Assembly (NCBI GenBank): GCA_000444245.1
Contig: ATSW01014931.1
Span: 1 to 23,831 of the forward strand
Direction of reading: 5' to 3'
Length of the DNA: 23,831 nt
Source of the DNA: Botryllus schlosseri
Lineage: Eukaryota > Chordata > Ascidiacea > Stolidobranchia > Styelidae
Part shown: positions 18,950 to 23,831 of the stretch, in pieces
Layout of the letters: each line of letters opens with the position of its first letter
Numbering within the stretch: position 1 is the stretch's first letter
Position numbers and translations under genes: made by a program
Notes under the pieces: generated by a model
Database searches by the model: none
Told to the model about the DNA's origin: nothing
The model's input: only the letters and a program-made list of their open reading frames with translations

Positions 18950-21900
18950 GGATTACTAACTCGCTAATGAGACAAACATTGAAGTGTCGCAGTCAAGCCT
19001 CAATGAACTTTTAGGTGTACGTAACGTTTTCCGCTCAAGAATTCGTAATAGCGTTTGCTTAACGTTGGCGGTTGCCTATTTTGGGCTCAATTCTAATTTA
19101 AAGAGAGTACCGGACAAGTATCCTATTGTTTGCACAGGACGTTACGGTTTCAAAATTGTCTACACACTTCTCAATCAAATTTGCATCGCCAAACTAACGG
19201 CATAATAATGGGAGTTTAGTACAGCTGTCGCGATAAATTAGTTCAATTCCTTGACGTACGTTGAAATTGGTATGAAAACCTACCTGTATTGCACTCCGAA
19301 CCAAGGTTCGTGTGTCGAATGTCACTCAATATTTGAGTGTGTATACTTGTACGTGTACCTGTACACGTAAAATGTAAATGAATAAATGGGTTTGGTGCGA
19401 GGTAAAACAGGGAGACAGATTTGAGGTAATCACAGACAGCAATTGAATATCCAAATAATAACCGAGTAAGCGAGAATTTAACGTTGGACCGAGCTTTACT
19501 ACAATATACTTCCTGCCTGAACTTCAGCATAGTACCGCGACTGTTCTGCATATAAAGGTTCGTCACATCTAAAGATCTCAACCATATTCCTCATGCTGTT
19601 TGTTCGAAGTAATGATTCGGAAACCTCTCGCTATCGGCCGTAAAAACCGTAACGGCCTTTGAAGGCCGCTAAAATATGACTAATACACCGTAATTTGTTC
19701 AACTAAGGAGGCAGTATCTATTTCACCTCAACTAGTCAAAACGCTAACACAACATGAGGCGCTTTCCTGTACGCATAGAATCGTCGCTCAGACCTAGAGT
19801 GTCATGATGAACAATAGTAACGTGAAATTTCTTAATATTTCTGTACCTTGACGCCAAAAGAGGACAACTTTTTGTAAATACCCAGTAGCGCATGTGTAAA
19901 ACATGAAGCCAGGCATCGCATCCTAAATATCTTACTAACTCTTCACGGTAGAATCCAATTACCCACCTACAGCTATATGTAAAATTGAGGAAATAACATT
20001 ACCACGCACTATGCGACTACGTAGGTACTACCAACATAGTATGAGTGAAGAATATCGGTTCGTCCACACAATACACCACGCACCGCGGCACGTTTTATCT
20101 AATGATGCCTGCCATGCTACCACTTAATCTACGAGCAAACAATTTTAACGCAACCGAGTGTCCAGCTTCGAATCCTGAATGTCGCTATGTTGTTAAATTC
20201 CCAAGCTATGCATGTACCGACAAGCCTATATCTCATCAATGAATCAGAAGGATAGCCGCCGGTTATGAGATGCAGAAGAGATCACAAGTCATTCGCCTTG
20301 GCGAAGAAGAATCGAGCGTGGTTGGTTAGCAGTTACGTTTGATGAGCTGCCGTTACTCTAGTCTTAGGAAGTGATTCACAAATCAAATAACATTACGACA
20401 AAACGTCTATGGATTTGTATAGGTTATATTCGTTATATGCGTATGTGTAATACACATACTTACATATTCACATATTTATAGCACACATGTATATAGACTA
20501 GAGCTACAGCATCTCGACTTTACGTCGGAGTGCGCATGTATATATAAAATAAGAGATACTCAGATAGGTATAACTACACCCTCAGAGAGAATAAAATACC
20601 ATCGCCCACTTTAACAGACGATCCAGCCCAAAGATTACCCGAGTACGGATGTGAGTGTGAGTGCATTGACAAAACATCACTAAACGATAAAATTTTGATA
20701 GACGAAGGTATCGCGCTCCACGGAGTCTGCATGTCCCTACCACAATCTACCTCATAAAGTGTGGTAGCCTGTTGGCACCTGTAGTCTGTGCAATGCGCAT
20801 TTACATTGTACGCTCAAGATACACATTTATACAGCATGAAAGCGTAGTCTCACAATGTTATCCCACTTCGATAGTAATTTTCATAGGTGTAGCTATACTG
20901 TGATGTTTTACCACAATATTCTCAATCTCACAGGAAGCCGAGCCAATATAAAGGTCTTGAAACCCAAAATACTGACGACGAACATTAATTCCACTTTACT
21001 GTTGGCTGCGTTTTTGGGTGAGACAAGACTTCCACACTTATTTACGGACAGGACAAGCCCGGACAAAATCCGGCAAGTCACCAAAACGTCAATATTTAGT
21101 TTGCCCTACTCGGCTACTACTCAGGGTGAATTTCTATCAATGCCGATTAGTAATACGTAATAAACAACTATGCTGATAAGGCTAGATTGAATTATTTGAG
21201 CTTTCATTGACAAATAGCAATTCTGAAGCGACGAAGTCTAGGGATCCCAAACTAAACCCGCTTAAAACGACCATCAAAATAACTAGTTTCATCTGTAATG
21301 TTGGACATTGTCACAACATCGCGGCCAATGAAGTAAAAGGGCGTGTAAATTTTATGGTTATGCGCAACGCTGCAATTTCACATCATTATCACGCGTAATC
21401 ATAAAAAACTATAGTACTATTGGCAACGGATTTAGTAGCGAACCTACGACCTTGATCAAAACATTTGAATTGTCTGCTATTCATGACGCGGTATATGTGA
21501 TATTCGCATATGGTTGCATTGTCGTAACATATAGATCACATGGATTGAGAACGGGAGCTCTCTGTACGATAACAATCCGCAATAGAATGTCTTATGTTGG
21601 CATCAACTTTGATGATTTCTATAAATGATAGAAGAGTCACTATTGAAGGTCTGTGATATGGGGTTGATATTGCGATATAATGAGTGCATCCGTAGAGCGA
21701 CGATAGCGAAACTGCAAGTTCTGCGAATAATGATCACTGCCCTATAGTAGTATAGATAGACGGATACTAATTACAGCGTTAATAAGCCTAAATCGAGTTC
21801 ATTAAAATTGTAGTTGAGGACTTACAGGTACAAGTACAAATCCTGATCGTGTCACATATTGCGACCGAAAGTAGTTGCCCGGAGGTATATTCGTTCCGTA

Positions 21901-23640
21901 TGTTTATGCCAGAAAGGCGCACAAATCGGCAACGGAATGTTCGTATTTAGCCGCTCGTAATATACCAAATTTTCTCCAAATTGACAGAAACTTTCCTCGC
22001 AATCGGTCACGATTTTCTAATCGTTGATAAGGCTAAGCCGAAGAGTAGTGAAAACCAGATCCTGTTATACGGAGACAGGCGCGGAAAATTGCGATTTCAA
22101 TTTCGTAGGAAAGTAATCGTGTGCCCAAGAAGCGGAAAATCGCACTGAGATGAAATTATGAATACGCGCAAAGCGTGTATCCTTTACGGGATAGTAGTCT
22201 GCAAGCGTAGTCCTAGCAGTAATAACATAAATATATTCCGTGATGCCCCATAATAAACAGCTGCCCGAGGCAAAACTAAGCATTTCAAATAATGCTGCCC
22301 CTCAACAAGCAATATATTACCCCATAGATGGGGAATATTTAGAACAAAATAGTCAGCGAAGTCCCCAGCATCTTCGTGGCGTGAACTAAGGAATATTATC
22401 ATGCCATATAACCAGCAGTTCATATGGATACCATGATCAGGCGCAGAGCACCATAATGCATTTGCTCTCACCAGTGATCGAAACATGTTTCTACGACGGA
22501 AACGACCAATTCCTGAATGCATTACCACCTAGGACAACTCGATTACCACTCTTTCAGTGAAAAACGACGGGCAGTCTCGCGTCGGATAACTGTCACTATG
22601 TCGCACCCTACATCTATTCTAAACTCTATGTCATATATTTGCCTCCTAGCTGACAAACCCACATTCTCTGTAGGTAGATTGTGCCATGTACTGTACAGTA
22701 CAGTGTACAATTACATGTCATCTCATCAGATCTAAAAACTTGTCAACAGAATTCATCTCTTGATTTGAACCGCACACGACTCTTCACTGGGGTGAACGTA
22801 ATCCTCCGACTTTACAGCATAACATTCTTAATGGTTCGCTAAGTTGATACAAATAAATAACCTACACTTTGATCCTATCTACCAATCGGCAAGCTCCACA
22901 CTTTACAGTCCACCAACCAATCGATTTCCTTCACCTTTGAATATGCGTTGTTTATCCACTACTACACAGTACATAATACAATCCTACCACCCTTCTACGC
23001 TATGGTTCCAAATTGTAGTTAGAAGCCAGAAGCTTCAGCTGCTTCATTAGCTTGGTTTAACAGACCCGAGGCCGACAAGTCTTATCATCTGTCTTACTCC
23101 GCCGATAGCGCTTCAAGACTGCTGTTCTATGTTAAGAACTGTTTGCAGCGAAATCTGTCATCTAAACGCATTACGTCACGGCGAAACGAATCTGAGGAAT
23201 TTGTCTCGGAAGAGAAAGAATGGCACTGTATCGTGCTATCAACCAGTTGTAAATATGCGCCATATAGATCGCGGAATTGTGCTGTCCAAACGCATAAATG
23301 CTTGTAAACATGACATCATCAGTACGATTCAATGTGCCATTCAGAGCGGGTTATTATGATAAAACTATAAATAGTTATTATAATATTTCTACGCAATATC
23401 GAACCTCACGCGTGAATGAATAACAAATGTTATCAACAACTTTTAATAATACCGATCTTGAAACATTATTACCTAATAATAGTATCGAGACGTCGAAGTA
23501 CACAATACTTTACATGAGGAAAAATTTCAATCACGTATAGTATAGGCTTACCATATTTTGGAAATCTAAAAAGAGTACACTTTTTCAGAAATTTGAGACT
23601 TGCAAAACTGGAGTAGAATTCAAACTGAAAATACCGTTTT
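18950..23640. other. Long AT-rich stretch with no supported gene
   Basis: Frames are short and shadow-like. The longest are 112 codons (19243-19581, minus), 101 codons (20855-21160, plus) and 114 codons (22184-22528, minus), none with a motif. Small palindromes occur: GTATGTGTAATACACATAC near 20440, TGTACTGTACAGTACA near 22686, and ACTCAATATTTGAGT near 19323. No transposon ends with duplications were found. This could be the upstream flank or a long first intron of the minus-strand gene. Confidence 0.5.
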
Positions 23641-23654
23641 TTTCTCCGCAATGC

Positions 23655-23741
23655 TAGGTGGATGACTAAAAAAAAAAAAAGGTCATCTATCCGCTCGGAG
23701 CTCAATATAGCGTTTTTCGCTCCGAAATATCCTCCGGAGCG
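23655..23741. repeat. Poly-A tract in an inverted repeat, plus CGCTCCG hairpin
   Basis: GGATGACT, a run of 13 A, then GGTCATC form a short stem around the A-tract. It is followed by CGCTCCG (23718-23724) and CGGAGCG (23735-23741), a perfect 7-bp stem. The cluster looks like the end of a transposon running off the window, but its other end is not visible. Confidence 0.35.
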
Positions 23742-23831
23742 TCACTTCTGTGCTAATTTACGGCATGTCACTCGCAATTTGCTCTAAATCTGACCTAAAT
23801 TTTCAAAAAAGAGGACAAAATCTCAAAAAAG

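Noticed and set aside
20855-21160. 101-codon plus-strand frame
   Set aside because: The composition is not distinctive and there are no domains or gene signals around it.
22184-22528. 114-codon minus-strand frame
   Set aside because: It has no motif, no splice or polyadenylation support, and overlaps another equally plausible frame (22065-22283).
23668-23680. A13 tract as a LINE or processed-copy tail
   Set aside because: It sits inside a short inverted repeat and has no upstream reverse-transcriptase or gene-like sequence or target-site duplication.
1-23831. tRNA genes or tRNA-derived SINEs
   Set aside because: Reading both strands for a GGTTCGANTCC B box with an A box at the right distance gave nothing convincing; isolated GTTCGA words have no partner.
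1-23831. Retroviral, LTR or Polinton sequence
   Set aside because: No long direct repeats with TG...CA ends, no polymerase or integrase motifs and no capsid-like frames were seen.

Overview
This window looks like a gene-poor, AT-rich stretch of an animal nuclear genome, probably an invertebrate. The lineage is inferred and was not tested. The evidence is a spliced gene with GT-AG introns, very low coding density, no ribosome binding sites or operons, and several short non-autonomous DNA transposons of types common in animals. I see no retroviral, LTR, Polinton, CRISPR, rRNA or tRNA signal.

Only one gene can be built with confidence. It lies on the minus strand at about 16.4-18.9 kb. Three coding exons (17960-18851, 17210-17343, 16681-16944) join at consensus splice sites with matching phases. 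A short last exon near 16509-16541 and an AATAAA signal at 16444-16449 close it. The product, about 440 residues, is largely disordered and rich in Ser, Asn and basic residues; I do not recognise its family.

Most other recognisable content is transposons. Seven hAT-type elements can be delimited with varying confidence by terminal inverted repeats and 8-bp target-site duplications: 1235-1940, 3991-4492, 6866-7638, 9505-9878, 11663-11919, 12805-13598 and 17367-17605. The one at 11663-11919 has a perfect duplication and is probably the youngest. The one at 17367-17605 sits in intron 1, about 23 bp upstream of the exon 2 splice acceptor. A fold-back element with a perfect 9-bp duplication and 16-bp periodic arms (7766-8079) is probably Mutator-like.

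By region: 1-1.2 kb, nothing; 1.2-2.1 kb, a hAT element and a GGAGCC-type repeat; 2.1-4 kb, a long unassigned reading frame and a possible element; 4-4.5 kb, hAT; 4.5-6.9 kb, nothing firm; 6.9-8.5 kb, a transposon cluster; 8.5-12.8 kb, two related short hAT elements amid unassigned sequence; 12.8-13.6 kb, hAT; 13.6-15.9 kb, two more open and less AT-rich patches that may be decayed or unrecognised coding sequence; 16-18.9 kb, the gene; 18.9-23.8 kb, no gene seen. I found no convincing new biological system. The points most worth checking are the unrecognised gene, the transposon next to its splice site, the periodic fold-back element and the two open patches.
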